64,000 nucleotides of DNA from Mercurialis annua (GCF_937616625.2 NC_065574.1:53286052-53350051); one strand, 5' to 3'; shown: positions 11,840 through 26,840, counted from the stretch's first letter. Translations and numbers: made by a program. Notes: a model not told the origin generated them from the sequence alone.

Positions 11840-12440
11840 AAAGGGATACGTTCAACAATTAAATGCAGACTATGATGAATCTGGAGATCAATTTGGTTTC
11901 GATTATGAACCTAATGTTTGATATGCAAAGGGAAGGGAATATTTCAAATGAAATATCAATTACAGAAAGATCGGGTAATTCTTCTATATTAGGAGTGAAA
12001 CCTAAACTTTATTCTCATTTTGGATTTATAAGGCATACGATGGACATTTGCTATAAAAACATGGTTATGCACCAGGTTATCAACCAAGTTACTAGTCAAA
12101 TCAAAATTGATAATACATGTAAAAATCAAGTGGAGTTTGAAGGATTTGGGTCTATGGATGTGAATAATAACAATAATAATGTTGATAGCATAATTTCTTT
12201 TACACCTCCAGGAACATTTTCTCATTTACAGCAGAACAATGCTAGAAACTAATGGTTTTGATTCAATATGATGCATATGAATCTTCTTCTAAGATTGGTT
12301 CTGCTCGTATCAATGCAATGTCTGTTAATTTTCAACTGTCATATGAGACAGCTGAAAGTATGTCACATTGTCTTTTTACTTCAATATCTTGTAAGAACAA
12401 GTGGATCTTGGATACCAGTTTGTCTCTCTCTTTTATTCAA
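11840..12440 (+). pseudogene. Broken Ty1/copia gag-protease remnant
   Basis: The plus strand keeps recognisable pieces of a copia polyprotein. Near 11990-12090 is a worn gag zinc-knuckle region (PKLY.SHFGFIRHTMDICYK), and a one-base shift recovers the usual continuation KHGYAPGYQPSY. Further on, near 12395-12420, the words NKWILDT match the start of the copia protease active site, here followed by S instead of G. Several frameshifts separate the pieces, and no LTRs, reverse transcriptase or integrase were found next to them. It is a dead fragment. Confidence 0.7.
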
Positions 12441-12479
12441 GTCTTTTACTTATGTTAATGTGCATGCAAAGTTTTAACT

Positions 12480-14169
12480 GATCAATTTTTTTTCAAAGAT
12501 AGATTCATAGATGAGATTAAAGTATAATATGAAAGTCATTAACAACCAACCATATGAACTTTCAAAACTCTAATCAACCAACAAAATACATATGAAGCTA
12601 TAAAAAAAACAAATAAAAGATTAATCGCAAGAAAATAAATTAAGCCGAAATTCCGTAAAACTTAAACACGGCACTTTGTCCGAGATGCGGGGTCTTAATT
12701 CTTTAGACCCATTCAATTACACCATGAAATCGCTTGCTCCTTAAACTCCATCCGCATCGTCAATATGAATCCAACAAGATAGATCTAAAAATAACATTAG
12801 AAAGCACCAACACATAATTTAAATCAAAGACAAACAAATAATAAGACTTCTAATTAACACTTCAGTTTTAGAGTCTGAAAATACCACTAGTTAAAATTAA
12901 AAAGTGATTTCCAACCCCTAAAAAACCACTTCCTCTACGAAAATAGTTTCTTCAAAATACCAAAATCAAGAATTTTATTTTTTCTTCTTTATAAATTGAA
13001 GATCTTAAAACCATTTAAGGAACCCAAAAAATTTGATCGGGTTAAAGATCTTTCCAACCATTTAAGAAGGGAAAAAACTCATAACTCTAGATATTTGAAG
13101 AAAATCACAAGAAAAATTAGAAGGTGGTTTTCCATCCCTTAAAAAACTACCTCCTTTTAAAAGATTGTTTTTTCAAATTACTAGAATATAAGAGATCTAC
13201 AAATAAAAAAATTTATTATAAAAATAAGCTAATTGAATTTTATTAGGAAGTGAAGGAAAGAAAAATAAAGGAATGGAGGAGGCGGTTCTCCGGCTAAAAG
13301 GCAAAAAATAATGGTTTTTAGTTTTGTCAACTTATTCCTATGGCAAATATTAAGAAAGTACATTTATCTTACAGATTAAACTTGAGATTAGCAAACAAGT
13401 TAATGGATGGTCCATGAATGACTTTGATTCTTCTTCAAAATCTTGTTTTATTCAACTGACTTCGAAAAAAAAAAATTACATTTTGCTGTAAAACCAGTTT
13501 TCAGAATCCGAATATAATAAAGTAGCTAAGACCAAAGAAAAGTTTAATCTATTTAGAGATCCTTGTACTTTACACTTTTTTTTTGTAAATTTTTATATTT
13601 TATTTTCGTATTATTTGATCCCTCTATTCACCTATTTTCGATTTTTAGGTCCTTTTTGAGCTTTTCTCCAATACCTATACACATTGATTCTAATGTCAAT
13701 TTATTTTAATTACAAGCTTGTGATGTATGCAATTTTGGTAAACAAAAATATTATATTTCCTTATTAATATTTATAACAGTAAATTTGTTTTAAATTTACT
13801 GCATGTGAATATTTGAGCTTCGGTTTATGTTTGTTCTATGATAAGAATACATGTATTTTTTTCATAATCGTAAATGATTTTTCCAGATGTACTTCGTCTT
13901 TTTTATGAAGCATAAATTAGAAACAAGAGAGATATCATATTACTTTAGCATTATAAAATTTAAAATATAAAAATATATAAAAATTTAATTTTTTAGCACC
14001 ATTAAATCTTTTTATTATTTCATCATTGTAATTTTTTCTTTTTTGAAAATTTTCATCATTGAATTTCATCTAATTACTTTTTCGCTCGCCGATGCAAAAA
14101 AATTGTGTTAATTTCTTGGTGCCCCTACAATACATGCTCCAATCATATATCTACTTTACAATACATATT
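12480..14169. other. Gene-free spacer with an internal duplicated block
   Basis: No coding sequence is visible. Two blocks about 235 bp apart, near 12895-12960 and 13120-13180, share the pattern 'GGTTTTCCA..CCCTTAAAAAACTACCTCC', so part of this stretch is an old diverged duplication. The rest is AT-rich with homopolymer runs. Confidence 0.5.
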
Positions 14170-14507
14170 GGCTTAATATATAATTTGACCCCTGAACTTG
14201 TACCCTTTTACCCATCTAACCCCTAAATTTAACGTCTCACCTATCGAACCTCTGAAGTTGTTAAATAATCCGATTTAACCCCTGAACTTGATAAATAAGT
14301 AAGTATTGAACCCTTCGTGTCCACCTGTCACTTGAAACGTTCTAGAAAAAATTATGTACGGAGGGGTTAAATGTTTACGTATTTATCAAGTTCGGGGGTC
14401 AAATCGGGTTATTTAACAAGTTCAGGGGTTCGATAGGTGAGACGTTAAGTTTGGAGATTAGATGGGTAAAAGGGTACAAATTCAGGGGTCAAACTATGTA
14501 TTCAGCC
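14170..14507. mobile_element. Mutator-type MITE, 338 bp, perfect 9-bp TSD
   Basis: A near-complete foldback: the left arm from GGCTTAATATATAATTTGACC pairs with the right arm ending GGTCAAACTATGTATTCAGCC. The target duplication ATACATATT is perfect at 14161-14169 and 14508-14516. There is no coding content. The first eight bases equal those of the two large MULEs at 2.4-11.1 kb. Confidence 0.9.
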
Positions 14508-14516
14508 ATACATATT

Positions 14517-16728
14517 CATGCACCCAAAACATTGATAAGATATGATTTTTCTATATAAAAAAGGAGAAGGCAAATTAGGTAATTCCGTTGCTTATATAAG
14601 ATATTAATTAATGTATATATAAAATAGCTTTAATTTTTTTATCATTTTAGAAGAATAAAATAGTCACCAATTATAGCTACTACTCAACCTCCTAATAGCA
14701 TAACCTTTTTAATTATTTTTTTCTTTCTTGAAACTGGATAAATACAATTAAATAAAAGTATGAGTTAGCAATAACCAAATAAATATTAGTCAAGGGTCAG
14801 GCTAGCTCTAACAATAACAATAATAAAACAATATTATCAACTAATTAATGTGCACGTACGCCCACATCATCAAGAATCAGTTGGTACAGCATGCAATTGA
14901 GAAGTTCTTTAGTATTTATTTTGATGATTGAAACGAATATTTCATATGAATGAAAATAAAAAAAACAAAGTTGATAAATATATAAAATAACAATGACATT
15001 GGACATAACGTCGCTAACACATGACCTTCTAGCAAATTGGTTCGATTCCGAAGTTGACTTTTCTAAAAAAATTAAATTAGCAAAAAAAATTGAAGAAAAT
15101 TTAAAAAAGAGCTGACAAATTTTTAGGTAAGCTTTTGTATTTTAGGAACAAAAAGTATCATATTATTTAGTCTTAATTCTTGGTGTTCTTTATTTTTAAA
15201 AATGATATATTATGTCTTCACTCTTGTGAGGAAGACATTCTTTATTGCTTAAATGTTTGATTAACGAATATGATAATCACTTACAGTAATTATCACCAAA
15301 TACTTATTATAACATGCATTGACTTGCAAATAAGGACGGTATTTTTTTTATATTATATAATACAGCTTAGTTTAAGAACAGGATTATACTATAATTATTC
15401 TTCTCAAAGACTAAAACAGATTATACTATAATTAAAAGCGAAATAAATCTAACATAAATTCTTTAAAAATATTACTACAATTTTACCAAGTTATAGGAAT
15501 GAAATTTTAGCTAGTTAAAATAGTTTTCATTCATCTAATATTTAATTTCAGAAGTTACTGAAAATTCATGATATTTTAGTTTAATGACTAAATTTTAATT
15601 TCTTCATGATACTTGATTTCATGTTAACCGTTGCCTGCAGACAATTACTGTTAAACTATTATCAAAGTATAGTTTGATCCATAAAAAAGATTCTGTATAT
15701 TTAGATATTTTTTAACTTTTTAAAAAGTCTATTATTTAATAGATTTCTGTATTTTTCTGTTTAATGAGCTTTTTTATAAATTTAAATTATAAGTGTGTTG
15801 CTCGGTCGCCATTAAATAATAATTGCCACATCATATTTTACATGTTTAAGAATTTCCAAATGAAAATAATAAAAGACCCATGTACTTTTTAGTTATTATT
15901 TATATGGTATCTTTTAAATTAGTTTTTTTATTTAATAAACTCTTGTTCCCACCCGTGTTCATACTAATTAAGTTCAGGGTACATTTTTTCTCCATCCAAA
16001 AGAAAAATTTAAAATAAATTAGATAGTACTAGAACTAGATAAAAAATAAAATTTTATTAAATTATCCAATAAATAAAAAAATTAAAATAATAGACTTAAG
16101 ATTTTTTTTTATATAATTGAAGAAGTGGTGAGAATTTATGAAAAAAAATTGAATCCACGACCTATTATTAATTTGTGTATTATGATTTCGCTGAAATTAA
16201 AATTCAACCAATTATAGGTCCTGACTCGTGCTGATTTCCAAAGTTTCATTAATTTCATTAGAAATAAAATATTTTCTCAAATTTTATAGTGGCTAATTAA
16301 TTAGAAATTGAAATATTTAAACCATAAAGGGATAATAAAATTAAATATATAATACCAATTAGTTATAATTCAGATATAAATACTTAATAAAAATCTGCTA
16401 GTTTGTGAACGTAATTAGTCTAACACTCTTCCTCTCCGATTACAAAAGAAAAAAAGTATGTACATCAAAATTAATGTTGACTTCAAGTTAGTGATATAAT
16501 TATGTATCAATAGAGTTAAGAATCAGATGCATGCATTATAAAGCATTATTATGCAAATGTCAAATCAATTTTTATTCATTGATACTATAATTATGTGCGA
16601 ATTTAATATAGACAACATCCAACAAATTCAAAATAGCATCCGATGGACGCTTCAAAAGAAGTTTTGATACATTCAACATTAAAATATTGAAATTAAATAT
16701 TCCTATTTATAAATAGTGAAAATATATA
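14517..16728. other. AT-rich spacer without a recognised gene
   Basis: I see nothing coding. It contains a GGTTCGATTCC box B-like word near 15039 and a probable SINE remnant near 16085-16200, listed separately. Confidence 0.5.
16085..16205 (-). repeat. SINE-like remnant
   Basis: Read on the minus strand it gives AGGTCGTGGATTCAATT, then a pyrimidine-rich block ending CTTCAATTATATAAAAAA. This is the same order as the copy at 17161-17276. It is diverged and lacks a clear 5' end or duplication. Confidence 0.4.
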
Positions 16729-17028
16729 CTCCATTCTTCCTATAAATATAAAAAAATTGATATTTTTTAGGAACACTAAATTAATAAAAATTATTAATAT
16801 TGCATAATTTTTTTATTAAATTTTGAAATAATCTTAAAGTTCATTTTAATTAATAAATTCTAAAGAATCTATTGGAAATGTCAATACTATTTTATAATTA
16901 TTAATAAATTTTATTAAAAATTTAAATAAGAGCATTTAATATAACTAAATATATATATATTTCTATATTTTAAGATGAAAATTGGACAACTCAAAATAAA
17001 AATATTAATACATATAAAACAGAGAGAA
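16729..17028. mobile_element. Degraded Stowaway-like MITE
   Basis: It begins CTCCATTCTTCC next to TA and ends AGAGAGAA next to TA. The inner sequence is AT-rich and partly self-complementary. These are worn forms of the Stowaway CTCCCTCCGTTCC terminus with its TA target duplication. Confidence 0.5.
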
Positions 17029-17160
17029 TATAAAAAATAATTGTATCCTTCTAATAAATGTAAATCACAGTTATGAATTAGTTGGACTCCATCAGTCCAA
17101 TCTGATTTTTAATAAGCAAAATAAATTTATATATTCATAATTGTAATCACATTTGATAAA

Positions 17161-17276
17161 AATAATTTTGTTAATTAGTTTTAAGACTTCTTTGCTTCCA
17201 ACTAGGTCGTGGATTCAATTCCTCCCACAAGCGCTTCCCCCTCCCCAAATTATCAAAAAAAAAAAAAATTAAAATC
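17161..17276 (+). repeat. tRNA-derived SINE-like 3' part with poly(A)
   Basis: The words AGGTCGTGGATTCAATTCC (a box B-like motif), CCCACAAGCGCTTCCCC and CTCCCCAAATTATC lead straight into a run of about 14 A. This is the clearest member of a short family with copies near 16.1, 27.5, 28.95 and 36.7 kb. The order box B, conserved tail, poly(A) is that of a plant SINE. I could not fix the 5' end. Confidence 0.55.
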
Positions 17277-19237
17277 CGATTCTGTATCTTAAGTTCTTTT
17301 TATGGTAAATTAGTTTATAATAAAAGTATTTTCTAATTTCTATAATAATATAAATATTTTTCATAATAGCTTATCAAATAAGATAAATGATATTTTAAGA
17401 TTTATTTTTAATTATAAAATAATTTATCATAAAAATAAGTTAAAAGATTTTTTTATCAAACATATTCTTTTTTTTTAGTGTCCTTCAATTTTATAAAATT
17501 TATCATAAGAATAAGTCAAATAGACTAAAATATGTTTTCTTGTCAATCATTATTCATATCCCAACGTTAGAATATTATAAATAACTTTTAGAGGAAATAT
17601 ATAGGATATAATTTTATCTTTCTAATACATTTATTTATCGCGGTTATGAATTAGTTAGAGGAAAATATAAGTTTAAGTAGGTAAATAAATTTATATATTC
17701 ACAATTATAATTAAATTGAAAAATATATCTTCAAAAAATAATAGTGGCAATATGATCTGTTAATTTTATAAATTTTAATAATTATATATATAGAAGCCAA
17801 ATAAAAAGTAAAAAGTCTAATTAATAAACTATGATATAATATTGTAAGTTATTTTTATAATAATTTAGTCTATATTTGAAGATTTTTATACCATTTTAAT
17901 AATATTAAAAATACTTTAATGATAATACATACATATAAATGAATATTAAATTTTATGTTGTTTTTAATTGTGGACTATTTATCCTAAAATATATTAAACG
18001 ACTAATAAATTATTATTTTTGTCTATTTTTTATTTACTATTTTGAATTTTACTATCAGGATCTATAAAATTGACAGACTAGAGTTAAAATTATTTAATAA
18101 GAATATTGATATTATTTAATCCTAGTGGTTAATATATAAAATTATTTTAGCTTATAAATACTAAAGTATCGTCCACCCAGGCAATGGTTATAATTATTGT
18201 TTTCTATGAATATTCTATTTCTTTTAAAACAATTTATTCTTTTTGTGAGTGAGATGGATGGATTAGGGTGGAGATAATAATTTTGAGCAAATAATTGGTG
18301 TGTCTATGTCTTTAATGTAGAGGATATTCTATTCTACTTTGGGACATAATAAATAATTGGTACTTCCTACTAATATTCTCCTCCTACTATTCCTCTTCCT
18401 AAAGAAGCTACTCATATCATAAGATGCTTTTTTCATTTGATTCTCTTTTTAAATTGGTCCTTAACGCCTTCAAATACCCTCTGCCCACTTTAAATTTATG
18501 CTGTAAAACAAACGGTAATTTTGATCGACGGTTTCCGAACTTTCCTCTCTTTCGCTCGACCGTTCTTAATATTTAAATGTATCTCAAGTGCCTAAGCACT
18601 TTGAATTTATATATATCCCGATCATTTTTTCGTCGACTTTTTTAATACCGTCGAATTTTATTGAAGTGACATGTACCTTGTAATCAATGTTATTAAAATT
18701 ATTAAATTAATAAATTACTTGTTGCATATTGAACGCTAAACCATATCAACGAAATTTGATGATATTAAAGAAAATTGACTACAAGGATAGTTGGAATATA
18801 AGTAATTAAGTTTGAAGCACAAGAACCGTTTGGATACGTTTTAAACTTTAGTAACAATTAAGGTACATTTTAAAATTGAAGGAAATCGAATAAAGTTGGG
18901 AGAACGTTAGTAAAAATTATCCTAAAATAAAGACTAAACTTATTCAAAAGTTCAAATATATTGTTAATTTTTATTTTATATGGTCTTTACTTTCATTTTT
19001 AAAGGGTCTCTTTAATGTTAATTATATGTATTTGTAGTTCTTGTTTGAACCAAATTACTAAACATGTTATCGTTTCATATAAATTAGAACTGTGATGTTT
19101 AACATAAAAATGAATACAAATACAAACAATGGCAGTAAAGAATTCTTAGAAGTTAAAAAAATTAATTCAATCCAAGTTCATTTAAGTTATAAATTTCATA
19201 AACTTTTTGGTGCCGGGAAGAAAAGCAGTTCTTTTAT
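17277..19237. other. AT-rich spacer
   Basis: No gene, long repeat or paired terminus is recognised in this stretch. Confidence 0.5.
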
Positions 19238-19590
19238 TGTGTCAATTTCTCAAAGACTTAAGCGGCAATATGCCCTCTGAACATGCAAGCAATGGGCAAT
19301 TAATATATATATTAACTTTGTGGGCAAATCAGTACACGAACTTGATGATTATGGGCAATTTGTCCCATTTTGGCAATTTGCCCCCTCAATTTGTAAGTTA
19401 ATTGTTTCTTAAATTGGCCATTTGCCCCCTTAACTTGTAAGTTAATTTGCCAAAATGGGATAATTGTCCATAATCAACAAGTTCGTATACTGATTTGCCA
19501 ACAAAGTTAATTTGTGTGCTAATTGCCCATTACTTACAAGTTGAAGGGTCAAATTGCTATTTAAGTCATTTCTCAAATTGTACCAACTTT
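19238..19590. mobile_element. Foldback MITE (GGCAA.. family)
   Basis: Both halves are inverted copies around a centre near 19400. The words ATGGGCAATTA, TTGGCAAATCAGTA, GAACTTG.TGATTATGG and CCATTTTGGCAA recur on opposite strands in mirrored order. The outer ends (CAATTTCTCAAAGACTTAA and its partner near 19575) are diverged, and no target duplication could be set. Confidence 0.7.
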
Positions 19591-20095
19591 GTTGATGCTT
19601 GATTTAGATGTTTAAAGGTGAGAAAATTTAAAATTGATCATGAGATCATTAAAATTTAAAATTTAAATAAGATTGTTAGAAAATTATTATTCTTTTAATT
19701 GTCAACTCTTTCTATATTAAAATTGGAAAAAAGTATAAAATTTAAAATCCAGCAAAATACAATTGCGAATGTAATATGAGACATCTTTCATAATCTCTCT
19801 AACATTACACACCTATAAAATATTGATAAAAATGTTTTGTTCCGTACTATTTCCAAAAATAATTGATAACAATAATAATGGGGATTTTATTAAAATATCA
19901 AAAATAATTTTAATAATCATGATATAGATTTATTTAAAAAGAGCAAAAGAGATGGATGTGATCTATTGTAAGAGTTGTCTAATTCTCAGACGCAATATTT
20001 CTTTTACAATTTAGCCTATAATTCAAAATCATGAGATGGAACTGTAAAGATAACAAACTAAAATGGTTTACGAAGATGGTGATATATAATTTCAA

Positions 20096-20483
20096 GGGCA
20101 AATTACTCTAAGGCCTTCCACGTTTATCATAATTTACAGTTTGTTATCTTTTATTTAAAAGTTAAACGATTTGGTATCTCAGTTTTAATTTTTTTGAATA
20201 CTTACAACCTTCTGCGAAATATCTGTACCAAATCATCAACGGAATAAAATGTGAGGTATCAAATCGTTAACATAATTGAAAGTGAGGTACCAAATTATTA
20301 ATATAATTAAAAGTGAGATACCAAATCATTTGAAAGTGAATATCAAATTATTATAATAGAACTAACAGAAGCCCCTAACTATTGACGGAATTAAAACCGA
20401 AGTATCAAATCGTTTGATTTTCAAATAATAATTACCAAACTGTGAATTATGACAAATGTGAGGGATATTAGAGTAATTTGCTT
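20096..20483. mobile_element. Mutator-type MITE, 388 bp, perfect 9-bp TSD
   Basis: Inverted arms start GGGCAAATTACTCTAAGG and end ATTAGAGTAATTTGCTT. They pair for roughly 90 bp, including the words CACAGTTTG and AAACGATTTG. The duplication TAATTTCAA is perfect at 20087-20095 and 20484-20492. The middle contains four short repeats of a 'GAGGTACCAAATCATT' motif. It is non-coding. Confidence 0.9.
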
Positions 20484-20492
20484 TAATTTCAA

Positions 20493-21618
20493 TACATGAG
20501 AATACGAGTGTCTAGCAACATGCGCAAAAGCTTCGAATTCTAAAAATTGCATTAATTTCAGTTCTAATTACGAGCTACTTGTTTTATAATTAAAATTTAA
20601 GTTACAGATCATACTATGAAAATAGAAACATTAAATAGATCGAAAGATAAAAATATTTATTCATGTGTAATGGAAATTGCATCAATAAAAATATAATCAC
20701 TGTATTCAAACGTAAACAATCAACAAGAGTCTTAATCTGTGAAATAATAGAAATAACTTTCATGATGGATTTTTACATTTTTCATTTATCTAGCTAACCT
20801 AAATAACTCACTTTAATGGAAAACAATAACAATAGGAGGATATTTTACCAACTCTGCTTCTTTGGATTTTAATTTCAGTTGATCACGAAAATAAGCACCT
20901 GAAAATTTCAAATTGACCTAAAATTTAAACTTGGTTTATTACTTATTAATAATTAGCTTAAGAATAGTGAATAACTTGCCAAAATTTCCATGCCATACTG
21001 TATCCAGGTTTGGACGGAGAAAATTATACAATACAACCGTTGCATCATATCATTCGTGCAACAAACCAACAGTGCGCTAGTCACGTGGAAAATTAAATGA
21101 TAAAAAAATTAATCATAATTAAAAAAATATCACAAATGCTCATTTGATAATTATAAAGACATGACGCAACGGTTGTATGTGATTATAAACACTCTTAGAC
21201 AGGTGAAGCATGTTTAGACTAACGTATACTTTAGCTGCGGCTACGATTTTTCTTTTAAATATAAATAATTTTTTTATAAATAATAATAGATATATAGTAA
21301 ATTTTAGAGAGATATTAAGTTATAGTGAACTAAAAATTATACCACACTGAAAAAATACTTTTTGTTTAAATGTCTCTTTCAGTACACAAGTCACATCCTA
21401 GAATTGCAAGCATGCCTGTGACCACCGAAAACTTTTCCCGTGTGGTCCTCGGAATATGACTCTTATATAGTATAGATTCAACTTCTAAGAAAATTTGCAT
21501 CATTTTTACTGTTGTTTTCAATGCCAAAATTACAATTTGATACCCGATTTTGATGGAGTGTCCATGTGATAGTATATATCTTTATGTTGCATGTAAATAA
21601 AAACGTTGAAAAAAAAAG
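20493..21618. other. Spacer with small inverted repeat and a Helitron-end-like motif
   Basis: No gene is seen. The words ACAACCGTTGC near 21034 and GCAACGGTTGT near 21174 form the arms of a possible small foldback. At 21476, reading leftward on the minus strand, the sequence TCTATACTATATAA preceded by A resembles the 5' end of the two Helitrons at 43 and 62 kb, but I found no matching 3' hairpin and CTAG end. Confidence 0.35.
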
Positions 21619-21990
21619 GCTTAATGCCTTAAAAAACCTCGACCTTTCATTCTCTTTTCAATCCTACCCTTATGTTAAAAATTTGTCTATTTTATCCCAG
21701 TTTGCATCTTTTCATTTCAATTGTGCCCTGAAGTATAAAATTGATCTTTATTTATTTGACAAAAGTTCAATAAATTTTATTAAAAATGGTCAATTTAATA
21801 TAAAAAGTTAATATAATGCAAAAAGGGTCAATTTAGAGAATTTTTGCCAAATAAAAAAAAGGTCAATTTTATGATTTATGGTACAATTGAAATGAAAAAA
21901 ATGCAAAATAGGGTAAAATTGACAGATTTACAACGTCAGGGTAGGATTGAAAAAGTGATGAAAGGTCGGGATTTTTTAAGACATTAAACC
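21619..21990. mobile_element. Foldback MITE, GGCTTAATGCCTTAAAAAA family
   Basis: The left end GGCTTAATGCCTTAAAAAACC pairs with the right end GGTCGGGATTTTTTAAGACATTAAACC. The arms stay matched for about 130 bp, through 'CAATCCTACCCT' and 'TTTCAATTGT'. The flanks are A-runs, so a 9-bp duplication cannot be judged. A relative lies at 29045-29548. Confidence 0.75.
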
Positions 21991-22271
21991 CAAAAAAATG
22001 ATAGAATGTAGTATTTTATAAAAATAGATTATATAAATAAGATAAAATAATTTATATATTTATAATTTTAATTTATTTAGTATTTATTTTTAAAATGTTG
22101 GACACAGTGGTTTGATAATTTGACGAGTTGAGACAATTATTTCAAATCTCAAATTCAATTAAACTTATAGAGTTTCTCTTTACCAACTGGACTAATCAAA
22201 TAAATACACATAAATAATTTATGTCGGATTAAACACATTCTTAATATAATTGTTTCAAATTATAAAAATGA

Positions 22272-22733
22272 ACAAAGGATCAATTCACCCCCTCAACTTG
22301 GCATGAAATATCAAAAAAAGTCATATTGGACGGTGTTGGATCAAACAGACCCGCAACTTTGCAAAATCGAACAAATCACACCCTCCCTTAGAGAGTGTAA
22401 CTCTCATTTTGAAGGATAAAAAGTTCAAAATAGTACTCAATATTATTTTTAATTTCTGGTTTGATTCTTAATAATTTTAAAATTTAATTTTATCCTTTAT
22501 ATTTTAAAATTTTAAAAATCAATTTATATTTTAAACTAAAATTGATGAACTTTTTTTTATCCCTTTTCTCCACCCTACTCCTCGCCGGAAAAATGAGGGG
22601 GAGGAGCTCCTTGTTTTTAGAGGAGTGGTTGCTCCTTTTTAGAAGAGTTGTTACTTCTCGTTTTTATGGCGAGGAGCACATCTACAGCTCCTCATTTTGT
22701 GCCAAGTTGAGAGGGTGAATTGATCCTTTGTTC
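22272..22733. mobile_element. Foldback MITE with AACAAAGGATCAATTCACCC ends
   Basis: The left end (22270 on) and the right end (to 22733) share about 30 inverted bases ending CCTCAACTTGGCA. The flanks TATAAAAAT and TTATAAATT are similar but not equal, so a 9-bp duplication may be worn. The centre carries GC-richer GAGGAGC repeats. It is non-coding. Confidence 0.65.
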
Positions 22734-24831
22734 TTATAAATTAACAAACCATACTATTAAATATTCTTTCAACGTTATATCTGTTGAAACAATAAAAAAT
22801 ATAAATATTAAAATTAATTTTTCTAAATATAAAGAATCGGCAAATTTTCATGCACCATGTTATAGAATAAACGGTCCGATCCATGAATTTGTGATTTACG
22901 GTCAGATAATTCACTTTCAGTCATTTCAATCAATTAAGGATAATATATTATTATTTTTATGCCAAATAAGGACAAAATTATATTATATGATCAAAAGTTA
23001 GGGACTAAAAATGACCTAATTTTAGCCTTAAGAGAGTATTGTAGTTAATTATAAAACTTGCGAGTATTTTATTTAAATGGTTAAAATGGCAAAAATGAAT
23101 TATTTAATCCCGAGTTACAAGTTCGGAAACCGGATTGATCCTTCACCCATATATTACATCTGAATAATTGCTTGAGATTGTAAGATTGAGAAATTTGTTC
23201 TAAAATTGAGGGTTATATGTTATTCTTTTAGAATGTTATTTAATGGGATAAATAATTGATGGGTTCAAGTGAATGAGAAGAAATTATGTAGAGTTGATGA
23301 AATGGTGAGTCAGAAAAAGAGGATGTGATTGATATAGTGAAGTGAATTTGGATGGTCAATACAAACTCTTAGGAGAGTGACTTGACTCTTCCTTTCAAGC
23401 TTACCTTTCTTTTTCAGAATCTTCTTAACCCTTTCATTTTCTGTGGGGCAAATAGCATTTTCTCCCTCCCTCTTAAAAAAATACCATCACCTAATAATAA
23501 TATTCCTCATTAGTTTCCATCAATACTTGTTTCATTTTCTATGTTTTCTCAAACAAGGTTTGAAGTTCAATTCTTAGCGACACCTACCAAAATTACATTT
23601 ATTATCGGTGTTTTAAAAATCGAACCGGATCGAACAATTCAACCAATTTGATCGCAAATCGAAAGTCCGTATAGTTCGAATTTTTCTCAAGAATTAAATT
23701 ATTTAATTTTTTATAAATTTAAATATTTTAGTCCGTTGATTTCATATATTAGGATGCGAGGAATTGCCTATATAAGTTTACTCAATTGTACGAAATAGAA
23801 ACTCAATAATTTTGATTAAATTTAACTTTGGATATAATTGTTCAATTTGCAAACAATCCAAAATTGTCCAATATTTTTAGGAATACATTTAATGAAATGG
23901 TTAAAATATGGATGAAAAAGATTATATTGCATTTTTAAATCCCAAGTTTAGTATGTATTTTCATTATAGTTTGATAGGATTGGTGAAGATAAGTTGGGTC
24001 CTTTTTTTTTTTTTTGAGGGAGGATAAGTTGGGTCCTTAACTTTCTTATAAATGAAAGAGCAGTGAACAGCACAATAGGTGCAATAACAACTTTTATGAA
24101 TCATAAAGAAGCTAATAATTGTAACCACAAAGGGGTGGGCCAATTTGGGCTTACATTAATATTATTATGTCAAATACCATTCTACACAAAAACTTTTCTG
24201 ATTTATGGCTTTGATGTGATTTTGATATTTATTTGAAACTAATGGAGAAAAGGTAAATAGATAGTAATTGGAAAATTGACCATAGAATGAGTTTTAGCTT
24301 GCCACGTAATCCCAATAGAAGTGGTCACGAGTATGTTAGAAATAATAATAAAACTATATTTGACAAATTAATTTTTTAAATTATTTAATATAATATATGA
24401 GTTTTTAATCGAAAGACTGAAAATACGTAACCTATCTGACAACCTCATTTTATAAATTAAATATGTGAATGCAAGATAGGATAAAATTTCATTTGTTTAT
24501 ACTCCATGCTTGATCGATACTATCGTGTGAATATATAGTCGAGATAATAATAATATAATCATATTTGAAAACTCTTTTTAACAAATCAAATGCTTAGATA
24601 AATTAATTATTAACTTTATTTTTCATCTAGTAAAAAGTTACTATTTATTCTTAGTTTTGGATAAAATGTTAAGAGAAATATATAGTACATTGCACACAAA
24701 GGAAAAAAAATTATATAACAACTAGTGGTAACATGATAATGAAGAACTTGCATTATAAATAGAAATGTTACGATTAAACAAAGATGGCTATAGGCAAAAA
24801 AAAAAATAGAAACAAAAAATAAAAAAAAAAG
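22734..24831. other. Spacer downstream of the GA 2-oxidase
   Basis: No gene is seen. It includes a relative of the 22.3-kb MITE terminus near 23120-23150 (GGATTGATCCTTCACCC), a CGAACCGGATCGAACAATTC block near 23620, and the short direct-repeat scar at 23988-24038. Confidence 0.5.
23988..24038 (-). repeat. 16-bp direct repeat flanking a poly(A)-tailed micro-insert
   Basis: The 16-mer GATAAGTTGGGTCCTT occurs at 23988-24003 and again, identical, at 24023-24038. The 19 bases between them read CTCCCTC plus a poly(A) run on the minus strand, the same kind of end as the SINE family at 17.2 kb. This looks like an extremely 5'-truncated retroposon with its target duplication. Confidence 0.6.
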
Positions 24832-24961
24832 TCATAAAGAAAAGTAAAAAAGCAAACCTATATGTTTCCATCTATAGTAACATAAGTCAACTATTTCAAA
24901 CCTAATTTTGACCATTGACAAAACCCTAAAATTACATTTTTTTTTCATTTTTTTTTTGTGA

Positions 24962-26641
<1,680 letters not shown>

Positions 26642-26840
26642 TTTTAAAAAAATTGCTTAAACTTAACACAAACCAAAAAAAACAAGAAGCAGAAGAATTA
26701 AACTCAAGAACAAGAAATTTTAGAGAAGGTGGTGAGTATAAATATGAGTTTTAGAGAGAGAAACTAGAGAGAGAAAGTAGAGAGTGTATGTGAATGGGGA
26801 GATTATAGAGAAGAAGATGGCGATGCGTATATATAAGGAG
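26642..26840 (-). promoter_or_regulatory. GA 2-oxidase leader and TATA region
   Basis: On the minus strand a TATATA box lies at about 26829-26836. It is followed by a pyrimidine-rich leader with CTCTCTCTAG repeats (about 26750-26790) before the ATG at 26641. The spacing predicts a 5' UTR of roughly 150 bases. CT-rich leaders are common near plant core promoters. The start site is inferred. Confidence 0.6.

Noticed and set aside
21420..21476. A third Helitron
   Set aside because: Only a TCTATACTATATAA-like 5' end is seen; no hairpin plus CTAG end was found to its left.
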